A DNA stretch of 64,000 nt from CAYLLT01 sp964384465 (GCA_964384465.1 CAYLLT010000018.1:1-64000), one strand, 5' to 3'. Shown: positions 8,416 to 16,888, numbered from the stretch's first letter. Program-made: numbers and translations. The notes: generated by a model from the sequence alone, not told the origin.

Positions 8416-8565
8416 TAATTTGATATACGAGGCCGAGCCCGCGGCCGTGGAGCACAAACGGGACGAGGTGGTCACCCATGGGGGCGGCTGTTCTCAGAAA
8501 GGAATGCGTGTTCCATCTTGAATCCATGTAGTCTTCTTTGACGGCCAAGCCGTCGGAGGGTGTAC

Positions 8566-8874
8566 ATGCGCCTCAAGGTGGAACTGCATCCGGATGTCCA
8601 GTGGTTCATCAAGCATCGTTGCAATGCTGCTGAGAGGCGGGTTTTCTACCAGCAGCTCGATGCGGTCCGATCAGAGCCGATCAAGAATTCGGAGCCGACC
8701 TTCGAGCCACAGGTGAGCCATTATATCCTCAGGTTTTTCCGCTTCGGCACCAATCTGGCCATCTTCAGATTCGAGCCGGCTGTGAATTTGATCTGGGTAT
8801 TGAAATGCAGAACGCTCAAACCTCCGCAAAAAGAAAACAACCTCGGGGAAAACGGTCCCGGCCGGATCGCGTGA
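8566..8874 (+). CDS. RelE/HigB-like toxin candidate
   Basis: A 102-residue protein starting MRLKVELHPDVQWFIKHR, with ggaggg 5-10 bases upstream. The size, the opening beta-strand then helix, and the internal strand pattern SHYILRFFRFGTNLAIFRF fit RelE/ParE-superfamily mRNA interferases of the HigB type. The next gene, an HTH-containing protein, overlaps its 3' end by 70 bp, and toxin-first order is typical of higBA. No catalytic residue can be named with confidence. The family call is inferred from architecture and context. Confidence 0.65.
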   Translation: MRLKVELHPDVQWFIKHRCNAAERRVFYQQLDAVRSEPIKNSEPTFEPQVSHYILRFFRFGTNLAIFRFEPAVNLIWVLKCRTLKPPQKENNLGENGPGRIA

Positions 8875-9302
8875 GGTCTAGCCACTCCGGAGCGCCCCTT
8901 TCAGAACAACGAAGCGTTGGGGTTTCCCAAATTCCTCGATTGGAACCCTACTCCTATGTTGTTCAGCACGAGCAGCCCGTCTTTATTCTCGTGCCGGTAG
9001 AAGATTACGAAGAGCTCGTTAAAGCGGATATGGTCCAAGATGCGTTTCGCAATATGAAGGATATTGACAACCCGAATGTGAAATGGGTCGATGCGGAGAA
9101 GGCCGCGCTTCAATTCGCTGGCGAGCAGATTGCCGCGGCCCGCAAGAAGGCCGGGCTGACTCAAAAGCAGCTCGCGGCCAAGCTCAAGGTGCCGCAGTCG
9201 CAGATCTCGCGGATCGAGCGCAACCCCGATCGCACCACGGTCCGGACACTTAAACGCATCGCCAAAGCACTGCGCGTCGATGTCAGGTCCCTCGTCCGGT
9301 AA
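8805..9302 (+). CDS. Antitoxin with HTH_XRE DNA-binding domain
   Basis: A 165-residue protein. The C-terminal third is a clear XRE helix-turn-helix (AARKKAGLTQKQLAAKLKVPQ then SQISRIERNPDRTTVRTLKRIA), expected to bind the operon promoter. Residues about 45-75 (EPYSYVVQHEQPVFILVPVEDYEELVK) resemble the strand-helix module of Phd/YefM antitoxins, so the protein may combine two antitoxin modules. The first 35 residues are basic and disordered and are encoded over the toxin gene's 3' end; a later start is possible. It probably neutralises the upstream toxin and autoregulates from the promoter at 8388. Confidence 0.75.
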   Translation: MQNAQTSAKRKQPRGKRSRPDRVRSSHSGAPLSEQRSVGVSQIPRLEPYSYVVQHEQPVFILVPVEDYEELVKADMVQDAFRNMKDIDNPNVKWVDAEKAALQFAGEQIAAARKKAGLTQKQLAAKLKVPQSQISRIERNPDRTTVRTLKRIAKALRVDVRSLVR

Positions 9303-9548
9303 TCCGTACGATATCGGCAACCCGTGCATTTCACGTTTGCGCTACGCCGCAAGCGGCAATTGCGGATCCAGGCCGGCCTCTCGCGCGGTATCTCACAGCC
9401 ATCCCCTCTCGTGTCCCGCTTGCGTTCTGCTCAGGATAGGCTTATCATCATCTTTGGCGCGATCGTCCTTGAAGCTGCTTTCACCCCCGAGCGGCTTGCT
9501 TGCAGCAGGACCGTTGCTTCTGTCGATAACACTGTAAAGAGGGCATTT

Positions 9549-10469
9549 ATGACTACACTTTGCGGACCGGTGGTGATCCTGCCACCCGAGAAACTGATCA
9601 CGCCGGTCAAGGCTCGGAAAGCCAGCCGCCAGATCTACTGGACGCCGTCCATCGCCATCAGCGTCATTCATCTCGGCGCTCTGCTCGCGTTTGTGCCGGC
9701 GTTCTTCTCGTGGAAGGCGCTGCTGACCACGCTGGTTCTTCAACTGATCTGCGGCCTCAGCATCACGCTCGGCTATCACCGGCTGCTGACGCACCGCAGC
9801 TTCAAGACGCCCAAACCCGTGGAATATTTTCTGAGCTGGCTCGGCAGCCTGAGCTGGCAAGGCGGCCCCATTCAGTGGGTCGCCACGCACCGCTTGCATC
9901 ATCAGCACTCCGATCAGGAGCCCGACCCGCATTCGCCGCACGACGGCTTCTTCTGGTCCCACATGCTGTGGACCTTCACCTACGACCCGCAGTTTGACGA
10001 CTACGACAAGTACAGCAAATACGCCATGGACCTGGCCCGCGACCCGGTGCACCAGTTCATCGAGCGGACGACGCCGCTGTGGCAGTTCGTTCTCGCCGGG
10101 GCGCTGTTCCTGTGGGGCTATGTGGGCGGCGGCGGCGTGTGGGGCGGGCTGTCGTGCGTGGTGTGGGGCAGCTTCGTGCGACTCGTGTATGTCTATCACA
10201 CCACGTGGCTGGTCAATTCGGCCACCCACACCTGGGGCTATCGCAACTTCCAGACCGGCGACGATTCGCGCAACCTCTGGTGGGTCGCACTGCTCGCCTT
10301 TGGCGAAGGCTGGCACAATAATCACCACGCGTACCCGCGCTCGGCCCGGCATGGGCTGAAGTTCTGGGAGTTCGACCTGACCTGGCTGATCGTTCGCTGC
10401 ATGTCGCTGGTCCGCCTGGCCAGCGATATCCGCCTGCCGGAGCGCGGCGCGAGCCGCGAGTGCCACTAA
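9549..10469 (+). CDS. Membrane fatty-acid (acyl-CoA/lipid delta-9) desaturase
   Basis: A 306-residue integral membrane di-iron enzyme that inserts a cis double bond in fatty acyl chains. All three His boxes are visible: HRLLTHR (HxxxxH), HRLHHQHSD (HxxHH) and HNNHHAYPRSARHG (HxxHH). Hydrophobic segments flank them (for example IAISVIHLGALLAFVPAFF). The ATG at 9549, with gagggc about 7 bases upstream, is preferred; the open frame upstream is not family-like. Electron donor and regiospecificity are not visible. Identification is firm at family level. Confidence 0.93.
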   Translation: MTTLCGPVVILPPEKLITPVKARKASRQIYWTPSIAISVIHLGALLAFVPAFFSWKALLTTLVLQLICGLSITLGYHRLLTHRSFKTPKPVEYFLSWLGSLSWQGGPIQWVATHRLHHQHSDQEPDPHSPHDGFFWSHMLWTFTYDPQFDDYDKYSKYAMDLARDPVHQFIERTTPLWQFVLAGALFLWGYVGGGGVWGGLSCVVWGSFVRLVYVYHTTWLVNSATHTWGYRNFQTGDDSRNLWWVALLAFGEGWHNNHHAYPRSARHGLKFWEFDLTWLIVRCMSLVRLASDIRLPERGASRECH

Positions 10470-10499
10470 ACCTCATTGCGCTCGAACTCATCACAGAGA

Positions 10500-12587
10500 T
10501 CATGTCCGTAGCGTCAATCCGCGCCCTTGCAGGAATGCGATGAAGCTCGCGCGGAACTGCTGGATATCCTCGTCGGTCAACGTGCGGTTGGGGTCGGCGA
10601 TGGTGGCGCGGAAGGTGAAGCTGCGCATCCCGGCCGGGACGGCCCCGCCTTCGTAGCTATCGACGAACGCCAGCCGGTGGAGCAGCGGGTGGTCGTAACC
10701 GGCCAGCTCGCGCTCGATCTCCATGTATCGCCGGTCGGCGGGCGACATGACTGAAAAGTCCAGGTCAATGCGTGGGTGCGGCGGCACGGGGGCGAGCTTG
10801 CGTGCCGCCGGCGCAACATCCACCACGGCTGACAGATTCAACTCGGCTACGGCGATCGACCATGCGATCAGGTGCTCGTCGATGCGGCGCTTGGCCGCGA
10901 CGGGTACGACCGTGATCCGGCCGAGCGGCACCCCATCGGGTTTCAGTTGCACGGTCGCGGTCTTGGCTTCATGCTCCCAGGGGGCGGCGGCATCGGCGGC
11001 CGCGTAGCTCAGTCCTTGGCCGAATGACTGAAACGCCCAGGTTTCGAGATCGGTCTTCAGCCGGCGGAGGAGTTCGTCTTCGTGAGCGGGCTTGCGGCCG
11101 GGGGCGACGACCGCGAGTGCGAGATGGCGCTCCTCGTTATCGGGAATTGCGGATTGCGAATTGCGGATTGCGGATTGGAAGACGCTGCCAATTTCGAGCA
11201 ATTCGAAGCGATCAAGGTGCCGGCGATTGAGATCGATCGCGGCGAGCAGGCCGGGGATCAACGTGGTGCGCAGCCGCTCCTGTCCGGCGGCGGCGGGATT
11301 GCGCAACTTGATCGTCGCACCGTGGTCATAGCCGAGCGTGCTCAGCCAGTTGTCGTCGAACCAGATGTAACGGTGGATTTCAGCGTAGCTCATACCGCGG
11401 CAGAGCAGTTCGAGCGTCTCTCGCTCCAGCCGGTGCATGGCATCGGGCTTCGTATACCGAATGGTTACGATCGGCAGCGCGGGTTCGATCGAGCTGTAGC
11501 CGACGAATCGGGCAACCTCCTCGGTAATGTCGGCTTCGATGCCGATGTCCTTGGTCGCCCGGAAGGACGGGACGGTTGCCTCTAATTTGTTCCCATCCGG
11601 GCGCACCTTGAATGCGAGCGCGGTCAGGATCTTTTCGATCTGGCCGGCGGCGACCTCGCGGCCCACGTAGCTGGAGACGAACTTTGGATCGATGCGGATC
11701 GACACCGGCCTCGGCGGCGAGGGGAACGCATCGGAGAGGCGGCTGGTGAGTCGCAGGTCGGGCAGCTCCGGCCGGGCGAGATGGACGAATCGCTGGATGG
11801 CGAGCACGGTGTTGTTTGGATCGAGCGATTTCTCGAAACGGGCGCTGGCATCCGTGCGCAGTCCGAGAGCGGCGGCACAGCGGCGGATCGTGGCCGGCTC
11901 GAAATTCGCACTTTCGAGCAGCAGGTCCATAGTCGCTGATGTGATTTCCGTGTCGGCGCCGCCCATGACGCCGGCGATCGCGATCGACCTGCGGTTCGAC
12001 TGGATCATCAGCGCCCCCGGCGGCATGGTCCGCTGTACGCCATCCAGCGTGGCGAACTTTTCGCCCGGCTGAGCAGCGGCCACTTCGATGCGATCGATGC
12101 CTTTCGCGTCGAAGGCGTGCATCGGCTGGCCCAGCTCGGCCATGATGTAGTTGGTGAGATCGACGAGGATGTCGATTGGCCGCAACCCAACATGCGTCAG
12201 CCGCGCCTGCATCCAGGGCGGCGACGGCCGGGCCTTGGCGCCGCTGAAGCGCAGCGCGCTGTAGCGCGGGGACTTGGCCAGATCGTCGATGACAATGGGC
12301 ACCTGCGGCAGGTTCTTGTCCATCAACTCGTCGAGCGGAGTCACCGGATACGGCTTGAGCGGCAGGCCGTACATGGCGGCGATTTCGCGGGCGATGCCGT
12401 AATGGCCCCACAGATCCGGCCGGTGCGTGATCGACTTGTTGTCGATTTCGATGATCCAGTCGTCGCCAACCTGCTCGACGCCCTCGACCTCCGCTGTGGT
12501 AACGGTAAACCGCTCGGCCAAAGCGCGCGGATCGACATTCCCGGGCAGGTCAACGAAGTCGCGAATCCAGTTGAGTGAAATCAGCAC
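10500..12587 (-). CDS. pheT: Phenylalanyl-tRNA synthetase beta subunit, short form
   Basis: A 695-residue protein from a GTG start (LISLNWIRDFVDLPG). It charges tRNA-Phe together with PheS. B3/B4 (PRYSALRFSG onward), the B5 region and the C-terminal anticodon-binding fold (ending SFIAFLQGRGLTLRT) are present. After TAEVEGVEQVGDDW the chain goes directly to IEIDNKSITHRPDL, so the roughly 100-residue OB-fold EMAP-like tRNA-binding domain of the usual ~800-residue bacterial protein is missing. An 11-residue in-frame insert (QSAIRNSQSAI, residues about 471-481) comes from a repeat. It lies 10 bp after vapC. Confidence 0.95.
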   Translation of the reverse strand: MLISLNWIRDFVDLPGNVDPRALAERFTVTTAEVEGVEQVGDDWIIEIDNKSITHRPDLWGHYGIAREIAAMYGLPLKPYPVTPLDELMDKNLPQVPIVIDDLAKSPRYSALRFSGAKARPSPPWMQARLTHVGLRPIDILVDLTNYIMAELGQPMHAFDAKGIDRIEVAAAQPGEKFATLDGVQRTMPPGALMIQSNRRSIAIAGVMGGADTEITSATMDLLLESANFEPATIRRCAAALGLRTDASARFEKSLDPNNTVLAIQRFVHLARPELPDLRLTSRLSDAFPSPPRPVSIRIDPKFVSSYVGREVAAGQIEKILTALAFKVRPDGNKLEATVPSFRATKDIGIEADITEEVARFVGYSSIEPALPIVTIRYTKPDAMHRLERETLELLCRGMSYAEIHRYIWFDDNWLSTLGYDHGATIKLRNPAAAGQERLRTTLIPGLLAAIDLNRRHLDRFELLEIGSVFQSAIRNSQSAIPDNEERHLALAVVAPGRKPAHEDELLRRLKTDLETWAFQSFGQGLSYAAADAAAPWEHEAKTATVQLKPDGVPLGRITVVPVAAKRRIDEHLIAWSIAVAELNLSAVVDVAPAARKLAPVPPHPRIDLDFSVMSPADRRYMEIERELAGYDHPLLHRLAFVDSYEGGAVPAGMRSFTFRATIADPNRTLTDEDIQQFRASFIAFLQGRGLTLRT
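11145..11177. repeat. Low-complexity attgcgga/attgcgaa repeat inside pheT
   Basis: Thirty-three bases built from near-copies of attgcgga. The length is a multiple of three and adds 11 codons in frame to pheT. From memory, similar strings occur scattered in planctomycete and other environmental genomes, often between genes. Confidence 0.7.
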
Positions 12588-12597
12588 AGCCGAATTC

Positions 12598-13107
12598 TCA
12601 ATGTGAGGCCTCGAAGAGGGCGACACCTTCCCGCTGAGCTGCTGCACGAAGCGGCCGATCCAAGGTGGCTATGGGTAATTCGTGGCGGCGAGCCAGTTCG
12701 AGGTATGCGGCGTCGTAGGCGGTCAGATGGTATTGTCGGGCTAGCAGCCTGTGGCAAAAGTCGATTTCACCCCTTCTGGCGGGGTCAAAAACGCGGTTTT
12801 CTGGACTTCTGCCACGGGCTGCTAGCGCGTATACATTTCCCAGCACTTCCAATGGCAAATCGGCCTCCATAAGAATCGAGAGCGACTTGAGATTGCGCAG
12901 GTGGCGGAGAATGTCGTCCGGCGTACATCGTTGCCGGCGTTCTCCGACCAGCAACCCATTCGTAACCTCCATAAAGAAGTGAGCGGGGACAATCAACTCG
13001 GCGACAGACCCGCACGCCTGGACATACAAATCGTCGGCATCCGGATCGGTTTCATCCTCGAAATACCATGTCAACGCGGTCGAACAATCCAAGACCACCT
13101 GAATCAA
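12598..13107 (-). CDS. vapC: VapC-family PIN-domain toxin with in-frame palindrome insert
   Basis: A 169-residue PIN ribonuclease, about 29 residues longer than usual. The acidic residues are all seen: the first Asp in VVLDCSTAL, Glu in FFMEVTNGLL, Asp in AYDAAYLELA and the last Asp in ATLDRPL. Between YALA and RQYHLTAYDAAY, normally contiguous, lie about 29 residues encoded by an 87-bp inverted repeat (12740-12826). VapC toxins cleave tRNA or rRNA and are held inactive by VapB. The start overlaps vapB by 4 bp. Whether the insert leaves the nuclease active is unknown. Confidence 0.9.
   Translation of the reverse strand: MIQVVLDCSTALTWYFEDETDPDADDLYVQACGSVAELIVPAHFFMEVTNGLLVGERRQRCTPDDILRHLRNLKSLSILMEADLPLEVLGNVYALAARGRSPENRVFDPARRGEIDFCHRLLARQYHLTAYDAAYLELARRHELPIATLDRPLRAAAQREGVALFEASH
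12740..12826. repeat. Palindromic element inserted in vapC (87 bp, in frame)
   Basis: Inverted repeat with 23-bp arms (gctagcagcctgtggcaaaa... and its complement) that differ at only two positions. The centre is gatttcaccccttctggcgg and flanking bases. The length is exactly 29 codons and no stop is created. It behaves like a coding palindromic element. No second copy was found in the window. Confidence 0.85.
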
Positions 13108-13346
13108 AAGCGGCGCCCTTCCTCAATCAGTTGTTTGATGGTCAAATCGGGTCCTAGAATGTGTCCCTTCCGAAATTCCCTTAACTCTTCGAGAGTCATG
13201 GGCCGCTCTCGCGTCTCAGGGGAGGCGACCGGGATCAGTTTTGCGATCACCTGCCCACTGCGCGTGATGGTGATTTCCTCGCCCTGAGCAGCGCGCTCAA
13301 CAAGCTTTTGCAACTGATTATCCGCTTCATCAAACCGGAGAACCAT
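13104..13346 (-). CDS. vapB: VapB/Phd-type antitoxin
   Basis: An 80-residue protein. Residues 8-40 (ADNQLQKLVERAAQGEEI then TITRSGQVIAKLIPV) are the Phd/YefM strand-helix fold seen in antitoxins paired with PIN toxins. The C-terminal part (TLEELREFRKGHILGPD) would wrap the toxin. The stop overlaps the vapC start by 4 bp (ATGA), so translation is coupled. It lies 39 bp after pheS. Such antitoxins usually repress their own promoter, but here transcription may also come from pheS. Confidence 0.88.
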   Translation of the reverse strand: MVLRFDEADNQLQKLVERAAQGEEITITRSGQVIAKLIPVASPETRERPMTLEELREFRKGHILGPDLTIKQLIEEGRRF

Positions 13347-13385
13347 ACGACACCCTAATTATTCTATTGTACATCGCGACAGGTA

Positions 13386-14456
13386 TCAATCCTTTTCAAC
13401 AATCGCCGGTCCGCCGCGTCCTTCGGGGCGGGTGACGGCGCGGAGGTCGCCGCTGTTGAGGCCGCGGATGTCGCGGACGCCGTACTTCATCATGGCCAGG
13501 CGCGTGAGACCCAGGCCGAAGGCGAAGCCGGTGAATTCTCGCGGGTCGATGCCGCCGAAGCGAAGCACGTTCGGATGCACCATACCGCAGGGCAGGATCT
13601 CGACCCAGCCGCTGCGCTTGCACGTCGCGCAGCCGGCGCCGCCGCAAATCTCGCAGCTCATGTCCAGCTCGAAGCCCGGTTCGACGAACGGAAAGAACCC
13701 CGGCCGCAGGCGGATTTTCACGTCGCGATGAAAAATCTCGCTGAGGATCAGCTTCATCACCGCGATCAGGTTCGCGATGGAGATGTTGCGGTCGATCAGC
13801 AGGCCTTCGACCTGATGGAACGTATTGGCGTGGCTGGCGTCCTCCGTCTCGTAACGGAAGCAGCGGCCGGGCGCGATCACGCGAAGCGGCGGGCCGAACT
13901 TCTGCATGGCCCGCACCTGGCACGGCGAGGTGTGCGTGCGGAGCAAGCAGCCGTTGTCGAGCCAGAACGTGTCCTGCATGTCGCGGGCGGGATGCATCTC
14001 CGGAATGTTGAGGGCCTCGAAGTTGTTGTATTCCGTTTCCATTTCCGGCCCGCCCACGACGACAAAACCCAGGCGGGCGAGAATATCCTCGACCTCCCAC
14101 TGAACGGCGGTCACGGGATGTATGCTGCCGCGCGGCACGACCGGGCCGGGTAATGTCGGATCGAATGCCTGGGCAGTGGCGGCGGATTGGCGGTCGGCGG
14201 ACTGCTCGAGGGCGGCGCGTGCGGCGGCGAACCGCTCCACGATCCGCTTCTTGGCGAGATTGATCTCCTTGCCGGCGGGGCCGCGCTGGTCGGCGGGGAG
14301 TTTGCCGATCGACGCCAGCAGCTTGCCGAGCGCGCCGGTCTTGCCGGTCAACTGGCTCTCGGCGCGGCGGAGATCGTCAACTGTTTTCGCAGCGGCGATT
14401 GCTCGTTCCATTTCCGCGAGTGACTTGTCCAGTTCATCTTTGAGGGGATCGGACAT
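13386..14456 (-). CDS. pheS: Phenylalanyl-tRNA synthetase alpha subunit
   Basis: A 356-residue class II synthetase subunit carrying the catalytic site for tRNA-Phe charging. The N-terminal coiled coil begins MSDPLKDELDKSLAEMERA. The catalytic domain shows HPVTAVQWEVEDILARLGF, the motif-2 region RCFRYETEDASHANTFHQVEG and motif 3 in FGLGLTRLAMMKYGV. A CxxC pair (MSCEICGGAGCATCKRSGW) adds a small Cys-rich element near residue 285. The ATG at 14456 is chosen over an upstream frame with no family similarity. Identification is firm. Confidence 0.97.
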   Translation of the reverse strand: MSDPLKDELDKSLAEMERAIAAAKTVDDLRRAESQLTGKTGALGKLLASIGKLPADQRGPAGKEINLAKKRIVERFAAARAALEQSADRQSAATAQAFDPTLPGPVVPRGSIHPVTAVQWEVEDILARLGFVVVGGPEMETEYNNFEALNIPEMHPARDMQDTFWLDNGCLLRTHTSPCQVRAMQKFGPPLRVIAPGRCFRYETEDASHANTFHQVEGLLIDRNISIANLIAVMKLILSEIFHRDVKIRLRPGFFPFVEPGFELDMSCEICGGAGCATCKRSGWVEILPCGMVHPNVLRFGGIDPREFTGFAFGLGLTRLAMMKYGVRDIRGLNSGDLRAVTRPEGRGGPAIVEKD

Positions 14457-14477
14457 GCGAGAAATACTTACCTCTAC

Positions 14478-14502
14478 GCCCACGGGTTGCAATCCGTGGG
14501 CA
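14478..14502. repeat. Palindrome GCCCACGG...CCGTGGGC upstream of pheS
   Basis: Perfect 8-bp inverted repeat with a short loop in the pheS leader. It resembles other dispersed hairpins in the window. A leader-peptide attenuator rich in Phe codons was looked for and not seen. Confidence 0.55.
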
Positions 14503-14552
14503 TTCGTTCAGCGATCTTTTGATCTAACAGCACAAGCGGCCCCCGCCCACCA

Positions 14553-16208
14553 TTACGCCTCCACCGGCCCTTCCACACCGCCGGTGAACTCCTCGTCGTG
14601 TGCGGCGTGGCCGGTCAATACCTGCGCCTGGTACCCGCCGCGGCTCTTGAAGTAGGCGATGAGTATCAGGTACCCAATCAGCATGATGCAGGGGAAGATC
14701 GCCATCGTCGCCAGAGCGCCCTGCTGGGCCTTTGCGGAGATGTCGGCAATTGTCTTCTGCTCGTCGGCGCTGATCGTCTTGAGCTTCTCGGGATTGACCG
14801 CGCGGTACTCGCCGAGGATGCCGTGCTTGACTTCGGAGACTCGTGCTTGCAGCTCCGGCGCCTGGGCCATGAGTTCCTTGGAGATGGCGTTGGACTGCAA
14901 GAGGCCGATGAATGGGAACCCGAGCACGCCGACCGCCAGCATGCCGACGCCGCCCATGGCATTGAGCGTCAGCGCGCCACCCCGCGGGCACTGCTCGGAA
15001 ACCACACCCAGCATGGTGGGCCAGAAGAACGTCTTGCCGAATCCGTAGAGCGTTGCGGCGAGGAGGATCGCGATGCCGGCTGCCGCGGAAAGGGAATAGA
15101 GTCCTGCCGCCGCAAGGACCGCACTGACCGCCAGCAGCCCGAGCGGGGAGATGCGATGGACGATGTGTCCGGCGAAACACCGCAGGATGAGCATGATGAA
15201 GGAGGTGTAAACCAGCACCCAGGCCGGATTCAAGTCCTTCTTGGCCATGACCGGCTCCATGAGGCTGGTGATCCAGCCGTCGGTCCCGATTTCCGTGGTC
15301 GCGAGCGGGATCATGATGAGCATGAGGAAAAACAGCAGAATTCGACCGAGGGCCTGGACATAAGCGGCAAAGGCGAGCACCAGGAACGCTCCGACTCCCA
15401 CCTGCAGCCCGACTGACCATGCAAAGACGTCGCCGATCTGCCTCACGATGAGGGCGACGACCACGATGGCAGCCAGAATCCCGAACTCCTGGAGCATCCC
15501 CCGATAGGTCCCGCCGGCGGCGACGCGCTCGTTCACCGGGAACTTGGAGGAGAACATCATGAAGCCATAGATGATCGCGGGCGGGAAAATGAGCGCAACC
15601 TTGAACCGCCAATCCATATGCCCCATCGCGATAGTCATCAATCCAGCGAGGACCAGCCCGCCGGGCCAGCCGGCGTGCAGGATGTTGAGCCACTTGGTCT
15701 TGGCCCGCGAGAACATGGTGGCGACGACCGGGTTGATCACCGCTTCAACCGTGCCGTTGCCCAGGGCGAAGATGAAGCTGCCCAGGTACAGCATCCAGTA
15801 GCCGTTCTTTTGCCCGGCCGCAACCGCTTCGGGTGATGCGCCGGGGGCGGCCAGCATCAACGGGGCGCAGATGACGATGACGCCGTAGGTGATGTGGGCC
15901 AAAAACGCGAACGCCATCGCCTTTCCGTAGCCGATCTTGTCGACGACGAGGCTGAACAGAATGATGCTGATCGCGAAGGGCCAAACGCCCGCGCCGCCGA
16001 TCTCGCCTGTCTGTACGGGGTTAAGAGAAAACTGCTTGGCCCACTCATTGAGCAACGAAAATCGGGTTATGAAGCCGAACGCGGTCGCGATGAGCGAGAT
16101 GAAGCATGCCCAGAACAGCCACTTATTACCGCTCTCGATCTGGGGTGAGGGAGAGGTATTACCCAGCGTTCGGGCCGGTGCTTGTGCAGGCATGAAAGGC
16201 GTCTCCAT
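14553..16208 (-). CDS. Major facilitator superfamily transporter
   Basis: A 551-residue inner-membrane protein with about 12 hydrophobic segments (first at FWACFISLIATAFGFITRF, last at FPCIMLIGYLILIAYF). A long cytoplasmic loop of about 70 residues (KELMAQAPELQARVSEVKHG to SAKAQQG) lies before the last helix. The loop-2/3 region VVDKIGYGKAMAF resembles the MFS motif A. I cannot identify the substrate; planctomycete relatives are often annotated as sugar or nucleoside permeases. An ATG 15 bp downstream (MPAQAPART) is an alternative start. The upstream 120 bp holds imperfect gccgtc palindromes. Confidence 0.88.
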   Translation of the reverse strand: METPFMPAQAPARTLGNTSPSPQIESGNKWLFWACFISLIATAFGFITRFSLLNEWAKQFSLNPVQTGEIGGAGVWPFAISIILFSLVVDKIGYGKAMAFAFLAHITYGVIVICAPLMLAAPGASPEAVAAGQKNGYWMLYLGSFIFALGNGTVEAVINPVVATMFSRAKTKWLNILHAGWPGGLVLAGLMTIAMGHMDWRFKVALIFPPAIIYGFMMFSSKFPVNERVAAGGTYRGMLQEFGILAAIVVVALIVRQIGDVFAWSVGLQVGVGAFLVLAFAAYVQALGRILLFFLMLIMIPLATTEIGTDGWITSLMEPVMAKKDLNPAWVLVYTSFIMLILRCFAGHIVHRISPLGLLAVSAVLAAAGLYSLSAAAGIAILLAATLYGFGKTFFWPTMLGVVSEQCPRGGALTLNAMGGVGMLAVGVLGFPFIGLLQSNAISKELMAQAPELQARVSEVKHGILGEYRAVNPEKLKTISADEQKTIADISAKAQQGALATMAIFPCIMLIGYLILIAYFKSRGGYQAQVLTGHAAHDEEFTGGVEGPVEA

Positions 16209-16328
16209 TCAAGGGTCGGAAGGGTGCCGTCAGCGGCGACATGGTACCGTCTCCGGCGACTAATGCAAAAGGGGTGTTGCGGGTCAAAGAACAGCGTGCC
16301 GAAGCCCTCGGCTCATTCGCGGAAATGT

Positions 16329-16811
16329 TCAGCTTTGCCCGATGCGTTGGAGTTCCTGTTTCAACTGCTCCGGCGAGAGCTCGTCCACCGGCAGCTTAAG
16401 GAGCTGTTCGAACCAGCCCTTCAGCTTGTTGGCGACGGCGGCGGCGGCGGCGAGGCAATCCTCGTCGGTCCCCGGATGAAAGCTGGGGTCGGGCAGGCTC
16501 CAGTGAGCGGTGGCGGGCCGGCCTAGCCAGACCGGGCAGGGCTCGCTCGCAGCGTGGTCGCAGACGGTGATGATGATGTCGTTCGGATCGCGGGCAAACT
16601 CATTCCAGCTCTTGGACCGCTGCCCGTCCATCGGGACGTTCATGCGGCGCATGGTCTCGACGGCCAGGGGATGGATAAAGCCCGCCGGATGCGAGCCGGC
16701 GCTGCGCACATTGAAGCGCGGGCCACCCATCTGCCGCAGCAGGGCCTCGGCCATTTGCGAGCGGCAACAGTTCCCCGTGCAGATGAAGAGCACGTTCAAA
16801 GGTAATGACAT
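16329..16811 (-). CDS. Arsenate reductase-like low-molecular-weight phosphatase (ArsC)
   Basis: A 160-residue protein from MSLPLNVLFICTGN. The P-loop CTGNCCRSQMAEAL matches the CX5R site of low-molecular-weight tyrosine phosphatases. The later VCDHAASEPCPVW provides two Cys residues placed as in thioredoxin-coupled ArsC, which reduces arsenate by a three-Cys relay. A DPS segment (SLPDPSFHPG) supplies the general acid. No arsR, arsB or acr3 is nearby, so a non-arsenic phosphatase role is possible. The longer upstream frame is translated from a palindromic repeat and is excluded. Confidence 0.87.
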   Translation of the reverse strand: MSLPLNVLFICTGNCCRSQMAEALLRQMGGPRFNVRSAGSHPAGFIHPLAVETMRRMNVPMDGQRSKSWNEFARDPNDIIITVCDHAASEPCPVWLGRPATAHWSLPDPSFHPGTDEDCLAAAAAVANKLKGWFEQLLKLPVDELSPEQLKQELQRIGQS

Positions 16812-16820
16812 ATCCAATTT

Positions 16821-16888
16821 CCGAGCCGCGACTTTGAGAAAGCGGTTCACCGACGAGCAAGCCCCGCTTCCTGACGGGCGCGGCTCGG
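16821..16888. repeat. Dispersed palindromic repeat, copy B
   Basis: Begins ccgagccgcgac and ends gcgcggctcgg, with internal arms as in copies A, C and D. It lies just upstream of the arsC-like start. Confidence 0.85.
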
